Below are positions 44,747 to 52,941 of a stretch of 59,496 bases of DNA, piece after piece; position 1 is the stretch's first letter, and each line of letters opens with the position of its first letter. Below the pieces are notes generated by a model that worked only from the letters and a program-made list of their open reading frames with translations, did not search any database and was not told the origin of the DNA. Source of the DNA: Azospirillum sp. B4 (lineage in GTDB: Bacteria > Pseudomonadota > Alphaproteobacteria > Azospirillales > Azospirillaceae); contig NZ_BACU01000461.1 in NCBI RefSeq assembly GCF_000333275.1, forward strand, positions 1 through 59,496. Reading direction: 5' to 3'. Position numbers and translations under genes: made by a program.

Positions 44747-46116
44747 CCAATTCCCCCTGGGGACGCCGCCAATTGCTGAAGTCCGCCGCCCTGCTGGGCG
44801 GGGCCGGCGCCTTGCTCACCGGCCGGCCGGCCGCGGCGCAGGATCACGCGCACCACACCACGCCCGCCCCGACACCCGCCGCCACCCCGCGTAAGCTGCC
44901 GGCGGCGAAGAAGGTGGTGGCGGGCGGCGTCACGCCGCCGCGCCCGCCCCGCCTGGTGCCCGGCACCGACCGGCCGGCCACCATCACCCTGCACGGGGAC
45001 GCACTGCATGGGGGCAGCCTGCCCTTCGTCCTGAAGGACGGCGTCAAGGAATTCCACCTGACGGCCCATGAGTTCGAGCAGGAGTTCGCGCCCGGCTTCA
45101 AGGTCAAGGTCTGGGGCTACAACGGCAGCAGCCCCGGCCCCACCATCGAGGCGGTGGAGGGCGACCGGGTGCGCATCCTGGTGACCAACAAGCTGCCGGA
45201 GGCGACCAGCATCCACTGGCATGGCGTGCTGTTGCCCTCCGGCATGGATGGGGTCAGCGGCCTGTCCGCCCCCCCCATCCCGCCGGGGGAGACCTGGGCG
45301 TACGAGTTCACGCTGCGCCAGCACGGGACTCAGATGTACCACCCGCATTTCGATGAGATGGTGCAGATGGCGGTGGGCATGATGGGCATGTTCGTCATCC
45401 ACCCCAAGGACGCCGACATGGGCCGGGTGGACCGCGACTATACCATGATGCTGCACGCCTGGGCCATCCACCCCGGCACCTCCCGCCCGGACCCGGCGGT
45501 GATGCTGGAGCATGACACCTGGACCATCAACGGCCGCGTCTTCCCGGCGGTGGAGCACATGGTGGTGAAGACGGGCCAACGGGTGCGCCTGCGCATCGGC
45601 AACGTTTCCATGCATGAACACCCCATGCACATCCACGGCCACCACATGTGGGTGACCGGCACCGATGGCGGCATGCTGCCGGAAAGCGCCCGCTGGCCGG
45701 AAACCACCATCCAGGTGCCGGTCGGCACCACCCGCACGGTGGAGTTCGTGGCCGACAACCCGGGCGACTGGGCCTTCCACTGCCACAAGTCGCACCACGC
45801 CATGAACACCATGGGCCACGACATTCCCAACTTCCTGGGGGTCGACCAGAAAGGCGTGGCCCAGCGCCTGGCGGAACAGCTGCCCGGCTACATGCCCATG
45901 GGATCGACGGGCATGGGCGACATGGGTGGGATGGCCGGCATGATGCCCGGCCCGCGCAACACCCCGCCCATGATGAGCGGCACCGGTCCCTACGGCGCGC
46001 TGGACATGGGCGGCATGGTGACGGTGATCAAGGTGCGCGACACCCTGGCCGACGACTACCGCGACCCCGGCTGGTACCAGGCGCCCAAGGGCACCCTGGC
46101 CTGGCGGGTGTCATGA
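44743..46116 (+). CDS. Multicopper oxidase (CopA/CueO-like), Tat-exported
   Basis: Periplasmic copper oxidase of 457 residues, probably oxidising Cu(I). A twin-arginine signal (RRQLLKSAALLGGAGALL) is followed by a His/Pro-rich linker and cupredoxin domains. All four copper-ligand motifs are present: HWHG (158-161), YHPHF (199-203), HPMHIHGHH (293-301) and FHCHKSHHAM (345-354), ending the type 1 site with Met. A Met/Gly-rich C-terminal stretch (GDMGGMAGMMPG) resembles Cu(I)-binding inserts. Coupled by ATGA to the outer-membrane factor. Confidence 0.92.
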   Translation: MTNSPWGRRQLLKSAALLGGAGALLTGRPAAAQDHAHHTTPAPTPAATPRKLPAAKKVVAGGVTPPRPPRLVPGTDRPATITLHGDALHGGSLPFVLKDGVKEFHLTAHEFEQEFAPGFKVKVWGYNGSSPGPTIEAVEGDRVRILVTNKLPEATSIHWHGVLLPSGMDGVSGLSAPPIPPGETWAYEFTLRQHGTQMYHPHFDEMVQMAVGMMGMFVIHPKDADMGRVDRDYTMMLHAWAIHPGTSRPDPAVMLEHDTWTINGRVFPAVEHMVVKTGQRVRLRIGNVSMHEHPMHIHGHHMWVTGTDGGMLPESARWPETTIQVPVGTTRTVEFVADNPGDWAFHCHKSHHAMNTMGHDIPNFLGVDQKGVAQRLAEQLPGYMPMGSTGMGDMGGMAGMMPGPRNTPPMMSGTGPYGALDMGGMVTVIKVRDTLADDYRDPGWYQAPKGTLAWRVS

Positions 46117-46118
46117 CG

Positions 46119-46173
46119 GGCGGGGCGTTCAAAAACCGGCCAATCGCGCACGGATAGTTGATGCCCCGCCTTT
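46119..46173 (+). terminator. Possible terminator after the multicopper oxidase
   Basis: Perfect eight-base arms GGCGGGGC and GCCCCGCC separated by a 36-base loop, with only TTT following. It starts two bases after the oxidase stop. The long loop makes it a weak candidate. Confidence 0.35.
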
Positions 46174-46244
46174 GCGCGGGACGGGCGGACGGGTAAGACG
46201 CCATAGTCAACCCGTCATCCCGTCCCTCGCACCCGCCTGCCCTC

Positions 46245-47675
46245 ATGACAGCCAGCCTTCCCACCCCGTCCGGCCGCCACAGCCGCGCCGTGACCTATCT
46301 GGTCGCCGGCGCCTTTTTCATGGAGTTGCTGGACGGCACGGTCATCGCCACCGCCATGCCCCAGATGGCGCGGTCCTTCGGCGTGGCGCCGGTGGACATG
46401 AACATCGGCATGACGGCCTATCTGCTGGCCCTGGCCGTTTTCATCCCCATCAGCGGCTGGGTGGCCGACCGGTTGGGGCCGCGGACCGTGTTCGGCGGCG
46501 CCATCGCCCTGTTCACCCTGTCCTCCCTGCTGTGCGCGCTGAGCCCCGATCTCTGGAGCTTCACCGCCGCCCGGATCCTGCAGGGCCTGGGGGGCGCGGC
46601 CATGGTGCCGGTGGGGCGCCTGATCATCCTGCGGATCACGGAGAAGAAGGACCTGATGCGCGCCCTGGGCACCACCGTCTGGCCGGGCCTGGTGGCGCCA
46701 GTGCTGGGCCCGCCCCTGGGCGGCCTGATCGTCACCTATGCCTCCTGGCCGTGGATCTTCCTGCTGAACCTGCCCCTGGGCCTGCTGGCCCTGGCGCTGA
46801 CCGTCGCCTGGGTGCCCAAGGAACGGCCGGCCGACGCCCGGCCGCTGGATCTTGCCGGCTTCCTGCTGTCCGGCGGCGCCCTGGTGGCCCTGGTTTATGG
46901 CCTGGACACCCTGGGCCAGGGGGCGGGATCGTTGGGTCAGGCCCTGGCCGGGGTGGCGCTGGGCGTGATCCTGGCGGCGCTGACGGTGCGCCATTGCCGG
47001 CGCCATCCGGCGCCGCTGTTCAAGCTGGATGCCCTGCGCCTGCCCACCTACGCCCTCACCGTCTGGGGCGGGTCCGTGCAGCGGGTGGCCATCGGCACCG
47101 TGCCCTTCCTGACACCGCTGCTGTTCCAGACGGTGCTGGGGATGGACGCCGTCACGGCGGGATCGCTGGTGCTGTGGATCTTCGCCGGCAACCTGCTGAT
47201 GAAGCTGGCGACCAACCAGGTGCTGCGCCGCTTCGGCTTCCGCCGCGTGCTGGTGATCAACGGCGTGCTGGTGGCCCTGTCGCTCTCGGCCTGCGCCCTG
47301 TTCACCACCGACACGCCCAAGGCCGTCATCGCCGCCGTGCTGTTCGTGGGCGGCGCCTTCCGGTCCATGCAGTTCACCAGCCTGGGCACCATCCAGTTCG
47401 CCGACGTGCCGCAGGCGGAGGTCTCCGCCGCCAACACCCTGGCCGCCATGCTGGGGCAGTTGACCTCCGGCCTGGGCGTGGTCGCGGGAGCGCTGGCCCT
47501 GAACCTCGGCGCCTTCCTGCGCGGCCACGCCCAGGGCAACCCCGACCTCACCGACTTCCGCAACGCCTTCCTGGTCATGGGCGCGCTGATCCTGGTCAGC
47601 CTGCTGGATGCCTGGCGGCTGGCGCCCGACGCGGGACAGTCGGTCAGCGGACACGCGCCAGCATTGAAAACATGA
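46245..47675 (+). CDS. MFS exporter of the DHA2 (EmrB/QacA) family
   Basis: Proton-coupled drug exporter of 476 residues with about 13-14 membrane helices. Family signatures: LDGTVIATAMPQMARSF (motif D1-like), GWVADRLGPRTVF (motif A), RILQGLGGAAMVPVGRLII (motif B) and GPPLGGLI (motif C). No adaptor or regulator gene is adjacent. The substrate is unknown. It follows the copper cluster by 128 bases and a weak terminator, so it is probably separate. Confidence 0.9.
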   Translation: MTASLPTPSGRHSRAVTYLVAGAFFMELLDGTVIATAMPQMARSFGVAPVDMNIGMTAYLLALAVFIPISGWVADRLGPRTVFGGAIALFTLSSLLCALSPDLWSFTAARILQGLGGAAMVPVGRLIILRITEKKDLMRALGTTVWPGLVAPVLGPPLGGLIVTYASWPWIFLLNLPLGLLALALTVAWVPKERPADARPLDLAGFLLSGGALVALVYGLDTLGQGAGSLGQALAGVALGVILAALTVRHCRRHPAPLFKLDALRLPTYALTVWGGSVQRVAIGTVPFLTPLLFQTVLGMDAVTAGSLVLWIFAGNLLMKLATNQVLRRFGFRRVLVINGVLVALSLSACALFTTDTPKAVIAAVLFVGGAFRSMQFTSLGTIQFADVPQAEVSAANTLAAMLGQLTSGLGVVAGALALNLGAFLRGHAQGNPDLTDFRNAFLVMGALILVSLLDAWRLAPDAGQSVSGHAPALKT

Positions 47676-47810
47676 TCTCATCAGAAATCGTCGCAGACAT
47701 CAAAAGTGCACGTTAACGAAGCGTTGATTATTAAATTACCCTCATAACGCGTATTCTGCCCCACGGTTCGCCGGCCGCATGACGCGGCGGCGACTTGGGG
47801 AGGATATCGG

Positions 47811-49523
47811 ATGAGCAAGATCCTGGACGTCGCGGTGATCGGCGGCGGTGTCGCCGGCGCCTATTGCGCCTGGCGCCTGACGGGCCCGCAGGGCCTGAAG
47901 GAAGACAAGCGGCGCGTAGCCCTGTTCGAATACAGCGACCGTATCGGCGGCCGGTTGTATACCAAGACCTTTCCCGGCATGCCCAATATCGCGGCGGAGC
48001 TGGGCGGCATGCGCTACATCATACCGGAAAAGGGTGATCCCACCTCCAACCAGCCCATGGTCAGCAACCTGATCGACGCGCTGGACCTGCCCAGCCACGT
48101 CTTCCTCATGGGCAATCCGGAACCGGGTCCCGATGGCAAGCCGATCGGCGAGAAAGAGAACATCCTGTACCTGCGCGGCAAGCATCTGCTGGTGAAACAG
48201 CAGTCCGACCCCGCGCAGGTGCCCTACAATCTCAGCTGGAACGAGCGTGGCAAGACGGTGAACGACCTGCAGGTCTTCGCCATGAACCTGCTGGTCCCCA
48301 ACAACCAGAACCTGTCGCTGGAACAGTGGATGAACACCACGGTGTACGGCCACCCGCTGTACACCTACGGCTTCTGGAACCTGATGTCGCAGACGCTGAG
48401 TTCCGAGGCCTACCAGTTCATGAAGGACGCCGGCGGCTATGACGCCAACGTCGCCAACGCCAACGCCGTCGCCCAGTTGCCGGCCACGGAATACGCCAAC
48501 ACCGACGGATTCCGCGCCATCACCGGCGGCTATCAGCGCCTGCCCCTGACCCTGGCACAACAGGCGGCCGACCAGGGCGCGCGGATCCACATGAACCGGC
48601 GCCTGGCCAAGATCGAGAAGGACGCCGAGGGCACCTACAAGCTGACCTTCATCGTCACCGAAACCAAGCTGGTCGACACCGAATTCGGCGGCGTGCATGA
48701 GGAGACCAAGGACAAGGACGGGGCGCCGCCGGAGATCGTGCACGCCCGCGACATCATCCTGGGCCTGCCCCGCCGTTCGCTGGAGTTGATCGACTGGGAA
48801 GGCTGGAGCCAGAAGGGCGTGAAGGAGATGCTGTCCAGCGTCCTGATCCAGGACGCCTTCAAGCTGCTGCTGGCCTACGACTATCCGTGGTGGAAGGCCA
48901 TGAACCTGGTGGCCGGCCGTTCCATCACCGATCTGCCGGTGCGCCAGATCTATTATTTCGGGACGGAGGAGGACCAGCCGGGCGGCGAGAAGGGCAACAC
49001 CCGCTCGCTGATGATGGCCTCATACAACGACATCACCACCGTGCCCTTCTGGAAGGGCCTGGAGCACGGGCCGCCCTTCGTCGGCCGCCGCCCCAAGGAT
49101 GTGGCGCCGCTGGCCAAGGAACAGGCCGGCGCCAAGGGCGATGACGAGCGGGTGGTGCCGCTGGCGGAATGCGTGGCCACCGACGCCATGGTGGCCAGCG
49201 CCCACCAGCAGATCCTGGAGGTGCATGGACTGGTGGACGTCGACCAGCCCTATTCCGCCATCTACCACGACTGGTCGGGCGACCCCTACGGCGGCGGCTG
49301 GCACGAATGGAAGGCCGGCTTCCGCTACAACCACCTGATGCCCAGGATCCGCCAGCCCCTGGCGGCGGAGAAGGTCTACATCTGCGGCGAGGCCTATTCC
49401 AACAACCAGGGCTGGGTCGAAGGATGCCTGCAGACGGCCGAACACGTCCTGCGCGACAAGTTCAAGCTGGAATGGCCCGCATATCTGACCGGCCTGCCGC
49501 CGGAGAAGATCCTCGGGCCCTGA
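47811..49523 (+). CDS. Flavin-containing amine/L-amino-acid oxidase-like protein
   Basis: FAD oxidoreductase of 570 residues of the amine-oxidase superfamily. N-terminal dinucleotide motif (VAVIGGGVAGAYCAWRL), RIGGRLYT, the conserved AAELGGMRYI block, substrate-domain helices, and the C-terminal FAD segment YICGEAYSNNQGWVEGCLQT. ELGGMR-type blocks occur in L-amino-acid oxidases and tryptophan monooxygenases, so an amino acid is a plausible substrate (inference). No signal peptide is seen. GGGGAGGATATCGG precedes the ATG. A 2-keto acid decarboxylase gene follows on the same strand after a terminator-like hairpin. Confidence 0.8.
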   Translation: MSKILDVAVIGGGVAGAYCAWRLTGPQGLKEDKRRVALFEYSDRIGGRLYTKTFPGMPNIAAELGGMRYIIPEKGDPTSNQPMVSNLIDALDLPSHVFLMGNPEPGPDGKPIGEKENILYLRGKHLLVKQQSDPAQVPYNLSWNERGKTVNDLQVFAMNLLVPNNQNLSLEQWMNTTVYGHPLYTYGFWNLMSQTLSSEAYQFMKDAGGYDANVANANAVAQLPATEYANTDGFRAITGGYQRLPLTLAQQAADQGARIHMNRRLAKIEKDAEGTYKLTFIVTETKLVDTEFGGVHEETKDKDGAPPEIVHARDIILGLPRRSLELIDWEGWSQKGVKEMLSSVLIQDAFKLLLAYDYPWWKAMNLVAGRSITDLPVRQIYYFGTEEDQPGGEKGNTRSLMMASYNDITTVPFWKGLEHGPPFVGRRPKDVAPLAKEQAGAKGDDERVVPLAECVATDAMVASAHQQILEVHGLVDVDQPYSAIYHDWSGDPYGGGWHEWKAGFRYNHLMPRIRQPLAAEKVYICGEAYSNNQGWVEGCLQTAEHVLRDKFKLEWPAYLTGLPPEKILGP

Positions 49524-49542
49524 TCCCCAGCCACAGCCCCGT

Positions 49543-49580
49543 GGGACCGCGCCGCCAACCGCGCGGTCCCGCCCCCTTTT
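49543..49580 (+). terminator. Strong hairpin with T-tail between oxidase and decarboxylase genes
   Basis: Perfect ten-base arms GGGACCGCGC / GCGCGGTCCC around an eight-base loop, followed by GCCCCCTTTT. It begins 20 bases after the oxidase stop and ends 23 bases before the decarboxylase ATG, leaving no room for a promoter between them. Confidence 0.75.
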
Positions 49581-49603
49581 CCCGATACGGGAGCGCCCAG
49601 CCC

Positions 49604-51322
49604 ATGAGCCCCTTACCCGATCATTTCACCGTCAGCGACTACCTGATCCAGCGCCTGTATGAGGTGGGTCTGCGCGACGTCTTCACCGTGCCTGGTGACT
49701 ATGTCGCCCGCTGGTTCGACTATATCGACGACAAGGCCCGCAATCCCGACACGCCGCTGACCCGCATCGGCTGCCGGTCGGAGCTGGAGGCCGGCTACGC
49801 CGCCGACGCCTACACCCGCCTGCGCGGCGTGGGCTGCGCCGCTGTCACCTATGGCGTAGGCGCCTTCTCCCTGGTCAACCCGGTGGCGGGTTCGTATGTC
49901 GAGCGCCTGCCGGTGGTGGCCATTTCCGGCAGCCCGGGCACGGCCGCCACCGACCGGCCCTTCGCCCGCACCTACAAGATCCTGCTGCACCACGCCACCG
50001 GCGACTACCGCGCCGACCGCGACGCCTACCAGCACATCACCGTGGCGGCGAAGATCATCCGCGACGCCGCGCACGCCCCGGCGGAGATCGACCGCGCCCT
50101 GGGCCTGGCGCTGGCCCACAAGCGGCCGATCTACCTGGAGATCTGGCGCAACCTGTGGGATGCGGAATGCGCCCGGCCCGCCGGCGCGCTGGCGGTGCCC
50201 AGGCTGGCCACGGACAACACGGCCGTGACCCAGGCGGCAGCGGCGGCCGCCGTCGCCATCAAGGCCGCCGCCAGGCCCCTGTTCTGGGCGGGTATCGAGC
50301 TGCAGCGCTTCGGCCTGCAGGACGCCTTCGCGGCCCTGCGCGACCAGACCGGCCTGCCCTATGTCACCAGCCTGCTGGCCAAGAGCGTGCTGCCCGAAAC
50401 GGCGGAAGGCTTCGTCGGCACCTACACCGGGCCATCGTCGGACTATACGACATACCAGACGGTGGGTTCGGCCGACCTGCTGCTGGTGACGGGCGACCTG
50501 ATCACCGACGACTATGAGGGCATCGTCGCGGCCGACTTCAGCACCATGATCGTCGCCTATGACGACACGGTGCGCATTGGCGCGGCAACCTACAGCCAGG
50601 TGCCGCTGGCCGCCTTCCTGACGGCATTGGCCACGGCGCTGAAGGACCAGCCGGCGCGGGAGCCCTGGGCCACCAAGGGCCCCGCCACCATCGACCCGGA
50701 CTACAAGCCCTTCCCACCGGATCTCGTCACCTACGCCCGCTTCTTCAAGCGCATGGAAAGCTGGGTGGATGCCGACATGACCCTGGTGCCGGATGAGAGC
50801 AGCAGCATGTACGTCAGCTGCAACATCCCGGTGAACCGGGCAAACGGCTTCGTCAGCCAGGCGGCCTGGGGCGCCATCGGCTATGCGTCGGCCGCCGGCT
50901 TCGGCCTGTCGGTGGCCGATCCCACCGCGCGGCCCGTGGTCTTCGCCGGTGACGGCGGCTTCCAAATGGTGGCGCAGACCATCAGCAGCATGGCGCACTA
51001 TGGCCGCAACCCGGTGGTCTTCGTCATGGAGAACGCCATCTATGGCATCGAGCAGGCGCTGACCAACTCCGCCACGTACACGGAGGATGAGCCCTTCAAC
51101 GCCTACAACAAGATCCCGAAGTGGGAGTATGCGGAGTTCGCCCGCGCCCTGGGGGCCAAGGCCGCCCGGGTCACGACGCTGGAGCACCTGGAAACGGTGC
51201 TGGCGGAGGTGAAGGAGGATCGGGAGCATGTCTGGCTGGTCCAGGTGGTGCTGCCGGAACGGGACATCCCGTCGGAGATCCTGCGCCTGGCCACCAACAC
51301 GCCGCCCACGCCGGGCGCGTGA
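49604..51322 (+). CDS. Thiamine-diphosphate 2-keto acid decarboxylase (pyruvate/indolepyruvate decarboxylase type)
   Basis: Non-oxidative decarboxylase of 572 residues that converts a 2-keto acid to the aldehyde. The PDC-type catalytic residues are all visible: the Asp of VPGDY near the N-terminus, the activating Glu in RSELEAGYAADAYTR, the His-His pair in KILLHHATGDY, the ThDP/Mg motif starting GDGGFQMVAQ and ending ENAIYGIE, and the late catalytic Glu in GIEQAL. Substrate class (pyruvate, phenylpyruvate or indolepyruvate) cannot be settled from sequence alone. GGGAGC lies upstream of the ATG at 49604. Pairing with an amino-acid-oxidase-like gene suggests an amino acid to aldehyde route. Confidence 0.9.
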   Translation: MSPLPDHFTVSDYLIQRLYEVGLRDVFTVPGDYVARWFDYIDDKARNPDTPLTRIGCRSELEAGYAADAYTRLRGVGCAAVTYGVGAFSLVNPVAGSYVERLPVVAISGSPGTAATDRPFARTYKILLHHATGDYRADRDAYQHITVAAKIIRDAAHAPAEIDRALGLALAHKRPIYLEIWRNLWDAECARPAGALAVPRLATDNTAVTQAAAAAAVAIKAAARPLFWAGIELQRFGLQDAFAALRDQTGLPYVTSLLAKSVLPETAEGFVGTYTGPSSDYTTYQTVGSADLLLVTGDLITDDYEGIVAADFSTMIVAYDDTVRIGAATYSQVPLAAFLTALATALKDQPAREPWATKGPATIDPDYKPFPPDLVTYARFFKRMESWVDADMTLVPDESSSMYVSCNIPVNRANGFVSQAAWGAIGYASAAGFGLSVADPTARPVVFAGDGGFQMVAQTISSMAHYGRNPVVFVMENAIYGIEQALTNSATYTEDEPFNAYNKIPKWEYAEFARALGAKAARVTTLEHLETVLAEVKEDREHVWLVQVVLPERDIPSEILRLATNTPPTPGA

Positions 51323-51382
51323 GCTTCCTTTTTGAACGGGCGGGGTGGCCGGCGACGTCCGCCCCGCCTTCCGTCGCGGTGG

Positions 51383-51409
51383 TTGACATCTCGATCTTAT
51401 TTATATGAT
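51383..51409 (+). promoter_or_regulatory. Sigma-70-like promoter of the galactanase operon
   Basis: TTGACA (51383-51388), a 15-base AT-rich spacer and TATGAT (51404-51409). The spacer is two bases short of ideal. It is a conspicuously AT-rich patch in GC-rich DNA, upstream of the GH53 gene. The predicted start near 51416 is the first base of a hairpin. Confidence 0.55.
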
Positions 51410-51438
51410 AAAAAAGCGTCCCGCCAAGAGCGGGGCGC
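51410..51438. other. Hairpin flanked by an A6 run at the start of the GH53 leader
   Basis: Arms GCGTCCCGC (51416-51424) and GCGGGGCGC (51430-51438) pair over nine positions with one G-U on the plus strand. Read leftward, it is followed by T6 and resembles an intrinsic terminator (one A-C mismatch), although no leftward gene is seen. Read rightward, it would form a 5' hairpin on the galactanase mRNA. Confidence 0.45.
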
Positions 51439-51519
51439 CCGCGCCCTTGCGGCCGGGCCTCAGAAGAATGAGCACCCCTGGGAGGGGGGTTCCCGAGCCC
51501 GGAAGTGAGGCTGTCCCCA

Positions 51520-52941
51520 ATGCGCCTGTCCCGCCTGATGCCGTCCCCCGCGCTGGCACTGTCCCTTGCCCTGGCGGCCGCCCCGCCATCGTCGCCCGCC
51601 ATGGCCGCGTCCCCAGTCCCGACGCCGGCCCCGGCCGTGCCCTATCTGGGTGCTGATCTGTCCTTCACCAATGAGATGGCCGACTGCGGCGCCATCTTCA
51701 CCGATGGCGGACAGCCGGCCAACCCCTTCCAGATCCTGAGCCGGCACGGCGGCAACCTGGCCCGCATCCGCATCTGGAACAATCCCGACTGGACCCGCTA
51801 CAGCACCCTGGACGACGTGAAGAAAAGCATCCGCCTGGCCCATGAGGCGGGATTGCGGGTGCTGCTGGACTTCCATTATTCCGACGACTGGGCCGATGGC
51901 GACAACCAGCCCATCCCCAAGGCCTGGGAGGGGTTGGACCAGGCGCATCTGATCCAGGCGGTGCACGACTTCACCCGCGACACCCTGGCGGCGCTGGCGG
52001 CCGAGGATCTCACCCCCGACATGGTGCAGGTGGGGAATGAGACCAATGGCGAGATCCTGCGGGCGGCGAAGACCGAGGGCAAACCCATCCGCTGGGCGCG
52101 CAACGCCGCCCTGCTGAACGCCGGCATAAAGGCGGTGCGGGAGGCGGCGGCGGCCACGGGGCACCCCATCCGCGTCATGCTGCACGTCGCCCAGCCGGAG
52201 AACCTGGAGACTTGGTTCGCCGATGCCGAGGCCGCCGGCGTCACCGACTTCGACATCATCGGCCTCAGCTACTACCGCAAATGGTCACGCCAGCCGATGG
52301 CGGTGATGGGCCGCACGGTCAACCGCATGGCCACCCGCTTCGGCAAGCAGGTGCTGCTGGTGGAAACGGCCTATCCCTGGACGCTGGAGCCCAGCAGCGC
52401 CTCACCCAGCGTGCTGGGGGAGGACAGCCTGGATCCCGCCTATCCCGCCACACCGGCGGGGCAGCGGTCCTATCTGCTGGACGTCACCCGCACCACCATC
52501 GCCAACGGCGGCCTCGGCGTCGTCTATTGGGCGCCGGACTGGGTCGCCACCCGCTGCCGCACCCGCTGGGGCGAGGGCACCACCTGGGGCAACGCCGCCC
52601 TGTTCGACTATGGCGCCCGGCACGCCGCCTTGCCCGGCTGGGACTATGTGGGCGCCACCTATCCCACGCCTGTGCCCGTGACCTTCCGTCTGGCCGTGCC
52701 GGCGGGCGTCACGCCCTATTTCTGGGCTGACTTCCTGGACAACGGGGCCGGCGGCTTCCCCGTCAAGGCCACGGATGGCGAACTGGAGATCCACACCACC
52801 GTCATGCCCGGCACCATCATCCATTATCAGCTGTTCGATGGGCCGGGGCTGGAGCATCCCCTGTTGCCGGCCGCCAAGGATGGCGTCGCCAGCCGCACCA
52901 TCACCACCGCCACCACCGTGACCCAGAAGGCCGGCCGCTGA
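51520..52941 (+). CDS. Secreted arabinogalactan endo-1,4-beta-galactanase (GH53)
   Basis: Hydrolyses beta-1,4-galactan side chains of pectin. The 473-residue reading begins with a signal peptide (about 1-30, ending SPAMAA) and a GH53 TIM barrel starting VPYLGADLSFTNEMADCGA. The acid/base is Glu174 (VQVGNETNGE) and the nucleophile Glu282 (LLVETAYPW). A C-terminal beta-rich region follows (about 385-473). The ATG at 51520 best fits the signal peptide; a GTG at 51505 would add five residues. Its TGA overlaps the beta-galactosidase ATG by one base (TGATG), so the two enzymes are coupled: galactan to oligomers, then to galactose. Confidence 0.93.
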   Translation: MRLSRLMPSPALALSLALAAAPPSSPAMAASPVPTPAPAVPYLGADLSFTNEMADCGAIFTDGGQPANPFQILSRHGGNLARIRIWNNPDWTRYSTLDDVKKSIRLAHEAGLRVLLDFHYSDDWADGDNQPIPKAWEGLDQAHLIQAVHDFTRDTLAALAAEDLTPDMVQVGNETNGEILRAAKTEGKPIRWARNAALLNAGIKAVREAAAATGHPIRVMLHVAQPENLETWFADAEAAGVTDFDIIGLSYYRKWSRQPMAVMGRTVNRMATRFGKQVLLVETAYPWTLEPSSASPSVLGEDSLDPAYPATPAGQRSYLLDVTRTTIANGGLGVVYWAPDWVATRCRTRWGEGTTWGNAALFDYGARHAALPGWDYVGATYPTPVPVTFRLAVPAGVTPYFWADFLDNGAGGFPVKATDGELEIHTTVMPGTIIHYQLFDGPGLEHPLLPAAKDGVASRTITTATTVTQKAGR

